A stretch of 64,000 nt of DNA, from positions 3,140,001 to 3,204,000 of the forward strand of contig CM034414.1 in the NCBI GenBank assembly GCA_019925095.2, given 5' to 3'. The notes under the pieces were generated by a model. It ran no database searches. It was not told the origin of the DNA and saw nothing but the letters and a program-made list of their open reading frames with translations. Source of the stretch: Dendrolimus kikuchii (taxonomy: Eukaryota > Arthropoda > Insecta > Lepidoptera > Lasiocampidae). Numbering within the stretch: the stretch's first letter is position 1; every line of letters starts with the position of its first letter. Below, piece after piece: positions 1 to 9,878 of this stretch. The position numbers and the translations under genes were made by a program.

Positions 1-475
1 AACGAAAAGAAGATCGAAATCATGGGTTCCAGAAGATTCTTCCGGGTATATAAGCAGCATAAGGCGCGCCTACCGGGCAGTTTAGAGTTGAATTCAGTTC
101 AAGACTGCGAATCGACAAGTGCGATACGGAAGAGTTGGAAGAGAAGTTTAATAGAAGACAGTGACGAGTTAAGTAGTGAATTTAGTGGACAGTTAAGTGA
201 AGGAGGAGTGTAGCGCAGTTCGAGAGACGAACCAGAAGCGAGCTACTCGCGGTAATATTGGAGGTGAACACTGCAGTAGCAGGAGGTGGTCTACGCAATA
301 TCCGCGCCGGTATTGTGAGCCAGACACCTTATCGTCGGGACGGTGCATGGTTAGTCGTGCGTATAGGGGTAACCCTGTGGAGAGGTATTACGTGCGGCTG
401 TGTAAGTCAATAAAGCGTTACTTAAAAGAACTAGTGTTTCCTTCCAATCCCAAGTGCGTACCCCCACTCGCACAT
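1..475 (+). repeat. LTR-like segment, left end outside window
   Basis: This stretch has the layout of a retrovirus-like LTR. A TATATAAG box lies near position 46, then a purine-rich 5'-leader-like stretch, then AATAAAG near 410 and a terminus close to 475 where unrelated LINE 3'-end sequence begins. The short open frames across it look like chance. No pol sequence is attached, so it could be a solo LTR or the last part of an element lying to the left. The Ty3/gypsy or BEL class cannot be decided without the left end. Confidence 0.3.
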
Positions 476-776
476 GACAATATGTATGTATGTAGAGAGA
501 ATGGATGAAAGTAGAATGACAAAACAAGTACCTATATGACAACATTGTGAATGGTAGAGTTGCTGCCGGTAGAACGAGACGTACACACCATGATCAAATA
601 GCAGAAGTGTTAAAGAAAGTTCAGGTAACAAGCATCTCAAATAAACCTGCATGTATGAAGAGGTTAATGAAATTAGATGAAGCGAAAGTTGTTTGTCAGG
701 ATCGTCGCTAATAGAGATCCATGGTCTCTGCCTACCCTCATGGGAAACAACCGTGATAATATGTATGTATGTAGTG
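476..776 (+). mobile_element. Diverged 3'-end fragment of RTE-like LINE (variant)
   Basis: The conceptual translation follows, with many breaks, the C-terminal tail of the RTE-like reverse transcriptase seen intact at 22019-23836: an MTKQ block, a HHDQI block, a KPACMKRLM block and an AYP block. It ends with a short TATG-repeat tail near 757-776. A second copy of the same diverged variant lies at 38673-38800. It is non-functional and differs clearly from the main family, so it is probably a related older subfamily. Confidence 0.55.
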
Positions 777-844
777 TAAAATATTGCCAACTTGAGTTAA
801 GGGGTATTTATAATTACACTTAAATATAGATATTTAATACACAC

Positions 845-3219
845 CGGAAAAGCCACATTAGATTCCTGAATAACATATCCATCTAGAACATGAGTTAAAA
901 TATCATGATCATAAGCCTCCTGTTTAAAAACAATTTTATCCATCATGCGTTCTTCTTTAACTTTATTCGTGTCTATGATATCGTGTAATTGAATTTTATC
1001 ATCATCCAATTGAGGTTTACCGTCATTTAATTGAATTTTATCATCATTCAATTGAGATTTACCATCTTTTAATTGAATTTTATCATTACCACTATTTAAT
1101 TGTACTTGTTTAATTTGACCAGCATTTAATTGAATTTCGTTTGAATTCAATTGTACTTTACATGCTTTTAATTTCACATTTTCATCGTTGATTTGTTTAA
1201 CGTTGTTGGGTGAAAATTTGCTGTCCACTATAGAAATATTAGAAGCATTTGCATTAGTTGTATCTTTTTTTTCAAGATTTTGATTGTTTTCTAGACTATT
1301 TTTATTAATCAAAGACTTTTTTACGTTAGATGTGTTTTTTATATCTTTATTATCCATTGAATTTAGTTGCCGTTCATTAGCATTTATTTTAGAATTATTT
1401 TCTTCTATTTTAGCTATTAAAGCATCTCTAAGAGCGGAATTATTATCTTGTGTTTGTGTATTATTAAAATTTCTGCTATTATTGATTATATTTTTAGGTT
1501 CAGTTTGAGTCTCATTATTAAATGACTTATTTATGTCATTAGATGTTATATTAGCAGCTTTATTTATGTTTGCTCTAGCATTACCTTCCAATTTATTATT
1601 CATCACATCTGTGTTCTTATTCAATTCATTTTTGTATACATTTGGTTCACTTCTATCAGTTACTTGTGTTTGTTTATTATCAAATGATTTAGAATCATTT
1701 ATAGCGATATTTTCAATGATTGGCATGCTTCTGGCAGTAAATGCAGTAGGCGTATCATTTTGATTAGGAAGTCTTTCATTTTGACTCACAGAAGCCGTGA
1801 TTGATGCTAAATTGATATTATCTTTAATAGTAGTGTGATTTATGATGTTATTTGTGTATTGTCTTGTAACAGTTCCATTCAAAACATTAATTATATGTTC
1901 GTTGCTGACACTCATGGGTTCGTTTGTTTTTATTTCTTTATCGTTCAGTAATCTACCCCTTGCTTGAGTATATACAGTGTTTCTAACTAATTTTTCACTT
2001 TCGACTACACTTGTATTAGTATTTATTGGCAGATTTTTGATGTTTTCTGAATTATTTTTAGGAAAATTGACATCAGGGACTATCTTTTGCGATACATGGT
2101 CTGCGATTTTAAACTGAGGTACACAGTTTGGTACTCTATCTTCCATTTTATGTATAGGGCTAGTATTAACACCGATTTCGTTAGATGTTTTTATACTAAT
2201 TATATTTGGAGTCTGTACATTACTTTCAAAGGCAACTATCTTTTGTTTACTGTCATCCGGTGACTCGCTTTTTCTTTTTCTGCTATTACCAACATTATAA
2301 TTTTGTATTTGATTAGGTTTCTGATTGTAATATGGTAGATTTTGTACTGGAGCTACTGTCTGCACACTAGGTATATTAGTTCGATACTGTGGCCTTGGTT
2401 GTATAGGTCTGTAAGCCTGCGGCTGTACTCTTGATACAGCATTACTAATATAGTTAACGTTATTAGTACTATGTTCAAAAACCATATTTCCAATCTTTGT
2501 AGCTTGTTGTACGGGCAATCTATTAGGTACAGTTGCCCCAATAGTGGCAGTACTCATTGCATTATTATCTATAATTGTACTTGCAACTTTTGATGGTTGT
2601 TGTACAGGTCTGATATTTGGAACCGGTTGTAAACGAGGTTGTATTTGGCCAATATTTGTATTATTTATTGCCACAGTAGAACTAGACATTGGACTATTTG
2701 GTAAAATATTAACATTGATATTACTGGTTGGTACATTACCAATATTAGTATTAGTTACTTGTGTATTTGGTACGTTTATTTGTGGTAAGTTCTGTAGATT
2801 TTGTGTGGGATTAATCATCACCTGGGGTCTGTAACTCTGATTTACTTGAGGCCTTAGAAACCTTTGCATATCTATCTGATTGTTTAACATTTGCACGTTT
2901 TGTTGTTTCATTTGGTTAGGTATTTGTCCAATGTTGGACATATACAATCTCTCGTTGGGGTTCCCAGTAATATTGGTGGCAATATTTTGGAAATTGTTTT
3001 GGATTTGCATTGGTCGTTCCTGGGTTAGCATCTGTGGTATTTGGTACGAGTAATTTTGTTGTAAATACATTTGATTCTGATCTATGTTTTGCTGGATTTG
3101 CGGTACGATGTTTGGCATCTGTTGGACGTACAGTACTTGATTTTGGAGCCGGTTTTGAACCCATGGTGGTGGGTTTTGAGGGTTAATGAAAATCGTCTGA
3201 TTCGGTTGGATTTGTTCAC
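845..3219 (-). CDS. ph: Polyhomeotic-like Polycomb protein, large Asn/Gln-rich exon
   Basis: This is a single long open exon. The encoded segment is about 790 residues, very rich in Asn, Gln, Ile and Pro, and contains a basic RKRK patch that could be a nuclear signal. Near its C-terminal end there are short repeats of the KIQLNDGK/QLNDD type (about plus-strand 990-1150). The final residues read ILTHVLDGYVIQES followed by a V-A-F-P stretch, which matches the HD1 motif that precedes the FCS zinc finger in polyhomeotic/PHC proteins of PRC1. The exon starts after a TTTCAG acceptor (3220-3222) and ends at CCG before a GTGTGT donor (844-839). Its 2375 bases are two bases completing a codon plus 791 codons. 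Apparent coding beyond both splice sites is probably intron read-through. The zinc finger and SAM domain should lie to the left of the window. The symbol rests on HD1 alone. Confidence 0.72.
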
Positions 3220-3240
3220 CTGAAACAAGTTTGAGATTCA

Positions 3241-3727
3241 CATTCAGATTAAAACCAAGATTACATCTAGATTAAAAACAAGATTACATTTAGACTAAAC
3301 TCCATATTTCTGATCGGCTGTAAAATTCTCGGCATTTTAAATTCAAATATAGGCAATAATATGACATTATACTAGACATTCAGATCATGTGTTCTGTGCA
3401 AGAACGAAAAAAGAATACTAAACTCCTGCAGACAGGAGGCCTGTTGTAAGAGGCCATCTCGAACTACGTATACTATGATCTTTAATTACCTGGACCAAAA
3501 TGACAGCTGCGGTCGACTTTATTTAATTCATAGGTGAGTTGTGCGAGTTGCTCCAAGCCAGCAACATAAAAAAACGATCGCAGCTGTCATTAAAGTCTAG
3601 GTGAGTAATCTTAACGTAACTGTAATCGTTAAAAGCCGAATCTAACAAGACTTTAAAATATCCTTGTCGTATTTTATAATGTACGAACACTAAAAAAAAC
3701 TCCTAAAAAGATTAATTATTTTTTTAC
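3241..3727 (-). other. Intron between polyhomeotic-like exons, with an imperfect inverted repeat
   Basis: This is the 508-bp intron (3220-3727) between the two coding exons. It contains an imperfect inverted repeat of about 30 bp per arm, roughly 3484-3516 and 3574-3607, sharing ATGACAGCTGCG and its complement and flanked by ATTACCTGGAC-like ends. It could be a small MITE. A similar TAATTACCTGGACC start occurs at 14927. There is no gene. Confidence 0.45.
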
Positions 3728-3807
3728 CTGGTGGTATTAAAATCTGTGTTTCATAAACTACTCGCACTGGACATAACACCATTTGCTGGGTGATTTGTTG
3801 TTGATTC
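3728..3807 (-). CDS. ph: Polyhomeotic-like gene, upstream coding exon (80 bp)
   Basis: On the minus strand the order is a pyrimidine-rich CTCTTCCAG acceptor (ending at 3808), an 80-base open segment and a GTAAAAA donor (3727 downward). In frame it encodes a Gln-rich stretch beginning NQQQITQQMV and ending at a split Gly codon. Its last base joins the first two bases of the 845-3219 exon to restore that Gly and keep the frame. Its first base needs two bases from the preceding exon, which the 16397-16431 exon supplies. The composition matches the large exon. It was identified from splice signals and phase only, without transcript evidence. Confidence 0.6.
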
Positions 3808-3963
3808 CTGGAAGAGTCACAACAATAATTTAATATTAATCTATGAAAAGGTCTTCAGGGGGGTCATGTCAGAAGCGTGCTCGTCGCGATCCCCGCTGGC
3901 CCAGAGGGCCACAATTCTGACCAGAGTTCACACAGGTGCAGTGCACAATAGGGCGTCCCCCGC

Positions 3964-5049
3964 ATGGACCTGGAAGAGCGTGCAAGTGGTGTCGTACTCT
4001 CAACCCGCTTTGTGTCTGGAGTAAAAGACTATTGTCTGGTGAACCCGAGACTTCTCTGGGTCCGTCTAAAACTAGGGATTACGCGAGTTTTTCTGGTCGC
4101 AGCTTATGCTCCCCTAAGCTCAGCGGATCCCCAAGAACTCGAGAAATTTTGGGAGTCTGTGAGAGAAATTCTGGATCTGGCTGAAGGGAACGAAAGAATA
4201 ATTATGTGTGGTGATCTTAATGGCTGGGTGGGGACCAAACGAGACGGCCTTGAAGTTGTCCTTGGATCCTATGGTGACAAGAGAGTGAACGATGCTGGTA
4301 GGCCAATCATAGACGTATGCATGGAAAGAAACTTGCTTGTGTCGAACACCTTATTCCATCATAAGGATATTCACACGTATACATGGGGAATGAATGATCA
4401 GAAAAGTATGATTGATCTGATTTTAATAGATAGTCGCCTCCGAAACACAATAATGGATACAAGAGCCTACAGAAGCCCCACTCTTGAAACGGACCACTAC
4501 CTGGTGATAAGCCGGTTTGTGGGCCTTTTCAGGAAGTGGAGACACTGGCGAGTGCGTACCAATTTCGGGGAGCTTGAAAGAATAAAGTGTGAAAAATTGG
4601 AAGATGTTAGTGTAAGGAGTATGTATGCGCGCCTAGTCGAAGAAAGGCTTGCAAATGCGGACTTCTCCGACTTAGATGTGGATAATAACTGGGATAGTAT
4701 GAAAGAAAGTATAATGGAAAGCGCAAAAGAAGCATGTGGATGCGCAAAGAGGCACATAACAACGAAAGGTGATGAATGGTGGGACGCGGATGTTAAATCC
4801 AGGGTAGAGAGAGAGAGAAAAACCTGGCTGGATTATGTTGCTTCTTTGCAACAGAATGACAGTATGAAAGGGATGAAGAAAGAAATTTATCGCCTCTGCA
4901 AGAACGAAACTAAAGCTTTAGTGAAAGAGAAGCGCGAAAGAATAAAATTGAAAGAAGAAGAGAAGCTGACGGAGAACTTCAAGGCGAATACCAAACTCTT
5001 TTGGAGAGAGGTTAAGAAGTCTCGGGGTTGTTCGTTAGCTTCCAGAATG
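3964..5049 (+). pseudogene. LINE endonuclease domain (APE type), first half of split ORF
   Basis: The conceptual protein carries the exonuclease-endonuclease-phosphatase fold. Visible signatures are an AAYAPL strand, MCGDLNGWVG (active-site Asp/Asn), a DLILIDSRL block and the TDHYLVISRF motif with the catalytic-type D-H pair. A basic linker with GDEWWDADVKS follows. In the family this enzyme nicks target DNA for target-primed reverse transcription. The N-terminal part of the domain is missing because the copy is 5'-truncated. The frame runs into the copia LTR at 5055, so the terminal residues of the open frame (to 5250) are LTR-encoded and not native. Confidence 0.8.
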
Positions 5050-5054
5050 GAAAG

Positions 5055-5256
5055 TGTTGAAATAAACCTCGTCATTTCAACAAGAACCTTTTTCATAGGG
5101 TCTTCTATATTTAAACTACATTATAATATAGTAACGTCACAGTGTCGGTTGTTTTTTAGGTCTCTTAGTATCCGCTATGGGTGTATGATTGTCAAGAATA
5201 AAACTCTGCTGGTATTCACAATATGTGCCGTATTATTTCCCGGTCCATAACCAACA
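5055..5256 (+). repeat. Copia 5' LTR
   Basis: It begins TGTTGAAATAAACC and ends CCATAACCAACA, giving the TGTTG...CAACA inverted termini of LTR elements. AATAAAAC near 5201 is a plausible polyadenylation signal. It differs from the 3' LTR by a G/A and a T/A change. Confidence 0.93.
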
Positions 5257-5275
5257 GGTTATGGGCCCAGAACGG
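5257..5275 (+). promoter_or_regulatory. Copia primer-binding site (initiator tRNA-Met internal segment)
   Basis: GGTTATGGGCCCAG directly follows the LTR end. This string is complementary to the anticodon-arm region of initiator tRNA-Met, the unusual internal primer used by Drosophila copia, and not to a tRNA 3' end. It supports assignment to the copia lineage. Confidence 0.8.
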
Positions 5276-5360
5276 ATCACGCGCAGACAATTAATACGCA
5301 TAAAGAAAGCCAAAATATAATATTCTGAAGTTTCGCATCGAAATTACTACGCACGAAACA

Positions 5361-6014
5361 ATGGCTAGCGGCAGTGGAGTCTCGTCAGTTCCTGTGGAAA
5401 AACTGAGTGGTATCAATGACTACCACAACTGGAAGTTTGCGATGCGCATGGTACTCATCCATGAGGATTTATGGGAGTGTGTGCAGTCGAAGGAAGTGAA
5501 GGACGAGAAGAAGGACCTAAAAGCTCTTGCTAAGATTTGCTTGTCGGTACATGGCTCGGTATATAGCCATGTACGCAACGCAAAGACCGCACATGAAGCT
5601 TGGAATAACTTAGAACAAGCTTTCCAAGGCAAAGGATTGTGCAGAAGGCTGAGCTTATTGAGAAGTTTCTTTAGTATAAAGAGGAATGAGCACGATTGCA
5701 TGGACGTATATTTGTCCAAAGTCACCGACGTTGTGCAACAGTTGGACGAAATCGGATCACCTTTGGAGGATGATTTTGTTGCAGTCATCATATTAAGCGG
5801 GTTGCCATCCGATTATAACCCCTTAATAATGACATTAGAAAATAACAACATGAAGTTGTCAAGCGACCTGGTGAAGTCGAGGTTGCTGCAAGAAGAACAA
5901 CGTCGCGCAGGCAGTAGTGAAACGGTGACGGCTATGGTTGCTAAGAAAACGGTTGTTTGTTATAAATGTCATAAGAGTGGACACGTGCAGAAAAATTGCC
6001 CACAAAATGTCTGA
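5361..6014 (+). CDS. Copia Gag with CCHC zinc knuckle
   Basis: A 217-residue Gag-like protein. It opens MASGSGVSS, has the FEGINDYHNWKFAM-type Ty1/copia gag start (here SGINDYHNWKFAM near residues 17-29) and a UBN2-like central helical region. It closes with one zinc knuckle, CYKCHKSGHVQKNC, at residues 200-213 (C-X2-C-X4-H-X4-C). Gag packages the RNA into virus-like particles. The frame is intact but stops four codons after the knuckle, where the BEL/Pao insertion begins at 6012. In an uninterrupted copia the frame would continue into protease. Confidence 0.85.
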   Translation: MASGSGVSSVPVEKLSGINDYHNWKFAMRMVLIHEDLWECVQSKEVKDEKKDLKALAKICLSVHGSVYSHVRNAKTAHEAWNNLEQAFQGKGLCRRLSLLRSFFSIKRNEHDCMDVYLSKVTDVVQQLDEIGSPLEDDFVAVIILSGLPSDYNPLIMTLENNNMKLSSDLVKSRLLQEEQRRAGSSETVTAMVAKKTVVCYKCHKSGHVQKNCPQNV

Positions 6015-6358
6015 TCTGGCCGATTGCCAGATTTCAAGGGTGCAAGGGTAAGAGGGAATGGAGATAAATGGACTCACCCGTAATAATATGAGCTGAGTAA
6101 CCGGAGCGTCTGCGATACAGGAGCAGCAGTGCGTGTTCTCTTGTTATATATCTCCCGCTTCACAACTAGATTCACTTGCCACTTATCACCAAGCTCTTGG
6201 AACCCGATTAGTATTGCAATTGGGTGGATATCTCAAATGCGCGCGCGATGCGTGAATGTCTTTACGACGGATCGATTCAGACTGACCGTTGAGACGCGGA
6301 AGTGCGGGGTAAATTACTTTTTCGGGGAATCATCGTTCGTTACGCGGTGGCGTGAACA
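6012..6358 (-). repeat. BEL/Pao 3' LTR (probable limits)
   Basis: On the minus strand it runs from TGTTCACGCCACC, just after a C/G-rich CCCCGGGCCCCAGGA tract, to CGGCCAGATCA, with a GAGATATATAAC promoter-like box inside near 6145-6156. TG...CA ends and position after the pol stop fit an LTR of about 347 bp. The inner limit is inferred. Only its last 40 bases recur at the other side of the element. Confidence 0.5.
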
Positions 6359-6404
6359 TCCTGGGGCCCGGGGAAAAGGTGACGGCTCCCATTTATAGTG
6401 CTGA

Positions 6405-7400
6405 CTAAGTGCTGTTGTCGTCGGGGGGAAGACGAGCAATCTTTGTGACTGGTCCCGGGTGGCAGTGTATAGTGTGGAAATGATCTATAATTAGGTCCAC
6501 AAGGGGGCTTGAACTGGGTAAGATGAGGGGATGTTGTGTGTCATATCTAAGGGCTGAGTTGGACAAGCGCCCTCCTACTCTAAGAAGACCATCCTTGAGA
6601 AAGGGCGAGAGGCGTTGTATTCGCACTGTACATAATTTGTTAGTTTGCAGTCGGTGGATGTCTTCAGCGAACATATTTTGTTGGACTGAGCGTACCCAGT
6701 GTAAGAGCGCTTTCTTACGTTCGTCTACGGTAATGGGACCAACGATGCGAGAGTGAGAAGATACCAAGCAATTGTGTGCAAAACGTTTAATACATGCGGT
6801 TACGCCTACAAGTGTGTCTAAGGAGCTGAATCTCGTGAGTAAATCCGTGTCTAGATCAGGAACCGCGATGTGAGCTACCATTTTTCTTGGTTTTAGACCA
6901 GGCAGTACGTGATGACCCAAAGCAGGGGGCATCGTGGGCCAGGTATCAGGTGGGGCCTTGAGCCAAGTAGGCGACCACCATAGGTCATAGGCTAAGAGTT
7001 CCTGTACTGATATTCCCCTGCTAGCACAGTCGGCAGGGTTAAGAGCTGAGGGTACATGTCTCCAAGTAGGGTTACATGGATTGGCTGCAATGGCAGAGAC
7101 TCGATTGGCCTCAAAGACCTGTAGGGATTGAGAAGGAGTTTTAAGCCAGGCGAGTACGATAGTACTGTCTGACCAACAAAAGTGTTGCTGAATGGTAATG
7201 TGGGCAGAAAGTTGAACAGAGACGCGAGAAATGAGCAGCGAAGTGAGGTGTGCAGCTGAAAGTTCCAGCTTTGGTATAGTCTGTCGGGTTTTAATGGGGG
7301 CTACCTTGGATTTAGAAACAAGTAGTCTGACGTGTACCTGACCCGTGATATTCGTTTCATGAAGATAGACTGCGGCTGCATATCACATTTCGGTACCTAC
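6405..7400 (-). pseudogene. BEL/Pao pol remnant: RNase H and integrase N-terminal region
   Basis: The minus-strand translation contains KTRQTIPKLELSAAHL, a CWSDSTIVLAWL block and NPADCASRG followed by WWSPTWL, the order found in BEL/Pao RNase H. Next come LSPFLKDGLLRVGGRLSN and HPLILP...CHPGP of the integrase zinc-binding N-terminus. After CHPGP the sequence passes straight to RLPPDDNST and stop, resembling the very C-terminus of such polyproteins, so the integrase catalytic core has been deleted. The open part without stops is 6405-6932; the RNase H part continues in frame upstream without a Met. Confidence 0.75.
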
Positions 7401-7499
7401 ACTGGAAAAATCCGGCTCGAAGGACCATATGATCTGGCCGATTGCCAGATTTCAAGGGTGCAAGGGTAAATCTATAGCTTCTTTATACAGGAATTTTAA

Positions 7500-8999
7500 G
7501 TAGTGGGGTGGTGAAGTGGGGAGGGGGGGAGGCATACTTACCTTTACTACAACCCCTAAGGTCCGGAGATCTTGAATTTTTTTTTTTTTAATAAACATAA
7601 CCTCACTTATTTTCACTGATTTTTTCGCTAATGTTGCATTTCTATTATAGGTCCGAAATTGAAAAATCCTTTCAAAGTTAAAAAAAAAAGCCAGTAATCA
7701 ACATAAAAAGAGCCAAAATAACCCAAAAACCAACTTAATTGGATAAAAATGAAGAAAAAACACAATAGAGCACATTTATATACACTACAAGAGTAATCAT
7801 TCAAAATGGCGACCAATAAAGACGATATTTTTTTTTACGTAATCGCATTAATTTATATTTAACCAATATTTTAAAAAAATTCAACTGTATTTAATAATAA
7901 AGTTGATATCATTGATATATTGATTCATTGTCATATTAAAAGCCAACTTGCTAGTCGTCCACTAAATAGATAAATAAAACAAATGTTTCATATGAGACTT
8001 TCAAGGCGTCCTAACTGTCTGTGTGTACAAAAAAAATAGTAAATGGTTACAGTCGGTTCTGGCACTCGCCGGCCGCTGCCGCGGCACGCTCGCTTCGCTC
8101 GCTCGGCTCGTGCGCTTTGGTCTAAATATCACCTAACATAACCGACTGTTTGTGTATAAAATAAATAGTAAATGGTTACCAGTCGGTTCTGGCACTCGCC
8201 GGCCGCTACCGCGGCACGCTCGCTTCGCTCGCTCGGCTCGTGCGCTTTGGTCTGAATATCACCTAACATAACCGACAGTTTGTGTATAAAATAAATAGTA
8301 AATCGAAATTATTTATATATCTATATATATATATATATATACGACGATATATATATAGCACAAGTCGTCGTAAAATCAAAAATTAACAGAAGAAAGCACA
8401 TTCACTCAACTACTAGAGAAAAGGAATAAAATGGCGGCAATAAAAGGGGCAATAAAGGCGGCAAACAAAAATATTTTTTTTTTACATAGAAATATATCGA
8501 TTTCCGAAAATTATATAAAACAATAAATTAATTCTAAATCTTGAGCTACAAGATTTCGAATTTCTTAATTACAAATCGATAAGTATTAATGACATATCGA
8601 TTAATTTATTTTTATAATCACACCTTGTTAGCCAAGCCATTAAAAACAAAAGTGACACTAAAAACTGTCATTTTTTAATCAATCGATTATATATGTCTAG
8701 CATGAATGTGTATTTATGCGTCAATTAAATTTGAAACTTTATTTCTACATTAAAAAACAGTTTTAGTGTTACAAAAAGTTCTAGTGGTTATATGTAATTC
8801 ATGAGTACATTCATAAACAATTCGTGAGTACATTCATAAACTCAAATCACGGTTTGTTATTATCAAAAGTGGCACAATTTTACAACAAAAATAAGTGAGG
8901 TTACGTTTATAAACTAAAAAAAATTTAAAGCCTCCGGACCTTAGGGGTTGTCGTAGGGGTAAGTATACCTCCCCCCTATTCACTACGCCCACCCACAAC
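7500..8999. mobile_element. TTAA-flanked element with about 110-bp terminal inverted repeats (non-autonomous)
   Basis: A 1.5-kb element flanked by TTAA on both sides (7496-7499 and 9000-9003). Its ends are inverted copies of each other over about 110 bases, imperfectly: GTAGTGGGG start, GGGGGGAGG run, CTTACC, then ACAACCCCTAAGGTCCGGAG, and on through CGTAACCTCACTTATTT. No transposase is encoded; the longest frame on either strand is spurious. The TTAA duplication suggests a piggyBac-type source, but the termini are not ones I can name. It lies in the copia interior next to the broken 5' LTR of the BEL/Pao derivative. Confidence 0.7.
8041..8300. repeat. Two tandem 130-bp GC-rich units inside the TTAA-flanked element
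   Basis: AGTCGGTTCTGGCACTCGCC recurs at 8051 and 8181. Each unit carries a GC-rich GCCGGCCGCT core and a GCTCGCTTCGCTCGCTCGG stretch and ends in AACATAACCGAC. The two copies are almost identical, so the duplication is recent. Around it are AT-rich tracts and a short (TA)n run at 8322-8356. Confidence 0.85.
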
Positions 9000-9010
9000 T
9001 TAACATTTGT

Positions 9011-9878
9011 GTATTAGATTCTTAAGTAGCAGCACAAAGATTTGTACATAAGTTTCCTGCCTATTGAACCAGTGCCAGTGAATGTGGCAAACGGTGATAA
9101 ACTTTCGGCAATCGGTGTTGGTAAAGTAAAAGTTAATTTAAAAACTGGTGAAAAGACGATAAGTCGTGTATTTTATGTACCTAGTTTAGTAGGAAGTCTG
9201 TTGTCCGTAAGTGCGTTAACTAAGAAAGGTTTTAATGTTAAATTTAATAAGAAAGGCTGTATAATTCTTAGTGGTAGAACGGTCATAGCTACGGCTACCC
9301 ATGTAAATAATGTCTATCAGCTTGATGTTTGTAATAATTTTACATGTAATGCTGCAACGGAAAGAGTCGTGCCTAAAGTTTCTGTTTTAGACACTCTATT
9401 GACTTCGCAGGTGATTGAAGTTGCGCAGTTGGATGCGTGCTCAAGCGATGCAAGTCAAGCATCATTGGCCGCTGACTCTGAGGCAAACGCACCTAATGAG
9501 AAGACTTCGCGGGAAACGTGGCATAGACGACTTGCTCATCTCAATGCCAGAAGCATGTACATCATGAAGAATGGGATGGTAACGGGCATTAATTATGTCG
9601 AAGGTTCCTACCTACCGTGTGAGTCATGTGTACTGGGTAAGCAATATCGATTACCTTTTCCTAAAAAGTCAAAACGTCGATCGGAAATATTAGGCTTGGT
9701 GCATACAGACTTATGTGGGCCTATGCCACAAGCGTCTTTTGGAGGTTCTAGATATTTTTTAACTTTTATAGACGATTTTTCTCGGAAGATTTTTTGTTAT
9801 TTTTTAAAAGGGAAGGATGAAGTTTTTACCTATTTTAAAACTTTTAAATCCTTGGTTCCAAACGGGCAAAACAATTAA
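9011..9878 (+). pseudogene. Copia pol, part 1: broken protease and integrase N-terminal half
   Basis: Copia coding resumes after the TTAA element with a VLDS codon run at 9011-9022, the start of the aspartic protease active site. The following Gly-Ala is absent and the frame shifts. From about 9042 the frame is open: VPVNVANGDKLSAIGVGKV (protease C-terminal part), the integrase zinc finger (H-R-R-L-A-H ... C-E-S-C), and the first catalytic Asp in VHTDLCGP. The frame ends at 9878 through an indel near 9865, while homology continues in another frame. Protease is therefore dead and integrase is split. Confidence 0.8.

Larger units (their letters stand above)
6012..7469 (-). mobile_element. BEL/Pao retrotransposon, internally deleted, inserted in copia
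   Basis: Read on the minus strand: the last 40 bases of a 5' LTR (7469-7430), the leader TATGGTCCTTCGAGCCGGA typical of BEL/Pao primer-site regions, an abrupt jump into RNase H coding sequence (about 7400), the integrase N-terminus, another jump to the pol C-terminus and stop (6405), then an apparently complete 3' LTR (about 6358-6012). The shared 40 bases (6012-6051 and 7430-7469) are the identical LTR ends. Gag, protease, most RT and the integrase core are absent, so it is a deletion derivative. The 5' LTR is cut at 7469, so no target duplication can be seen. Confidence 0.72.

Noticed and set aside
1284..1763. Hydrophobic plus-strand frames opposite the Asn-rich exon
   Set aside because: Asn/Ile codons read in antisense as Phe/Leu/Ile-rich stretches. 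No independent support.
3936..4184. Overlapping 82-residue frame at the LINE start
   Set aside because: The endonuclease frame at 3964 carries the recognisable motifs. This is a shifted reading of the same DNA.
7500..8999. Autonomous DNA transposon
   Set aside because: No transposase frame on either strand, so only a non-autonomous element is claimed.
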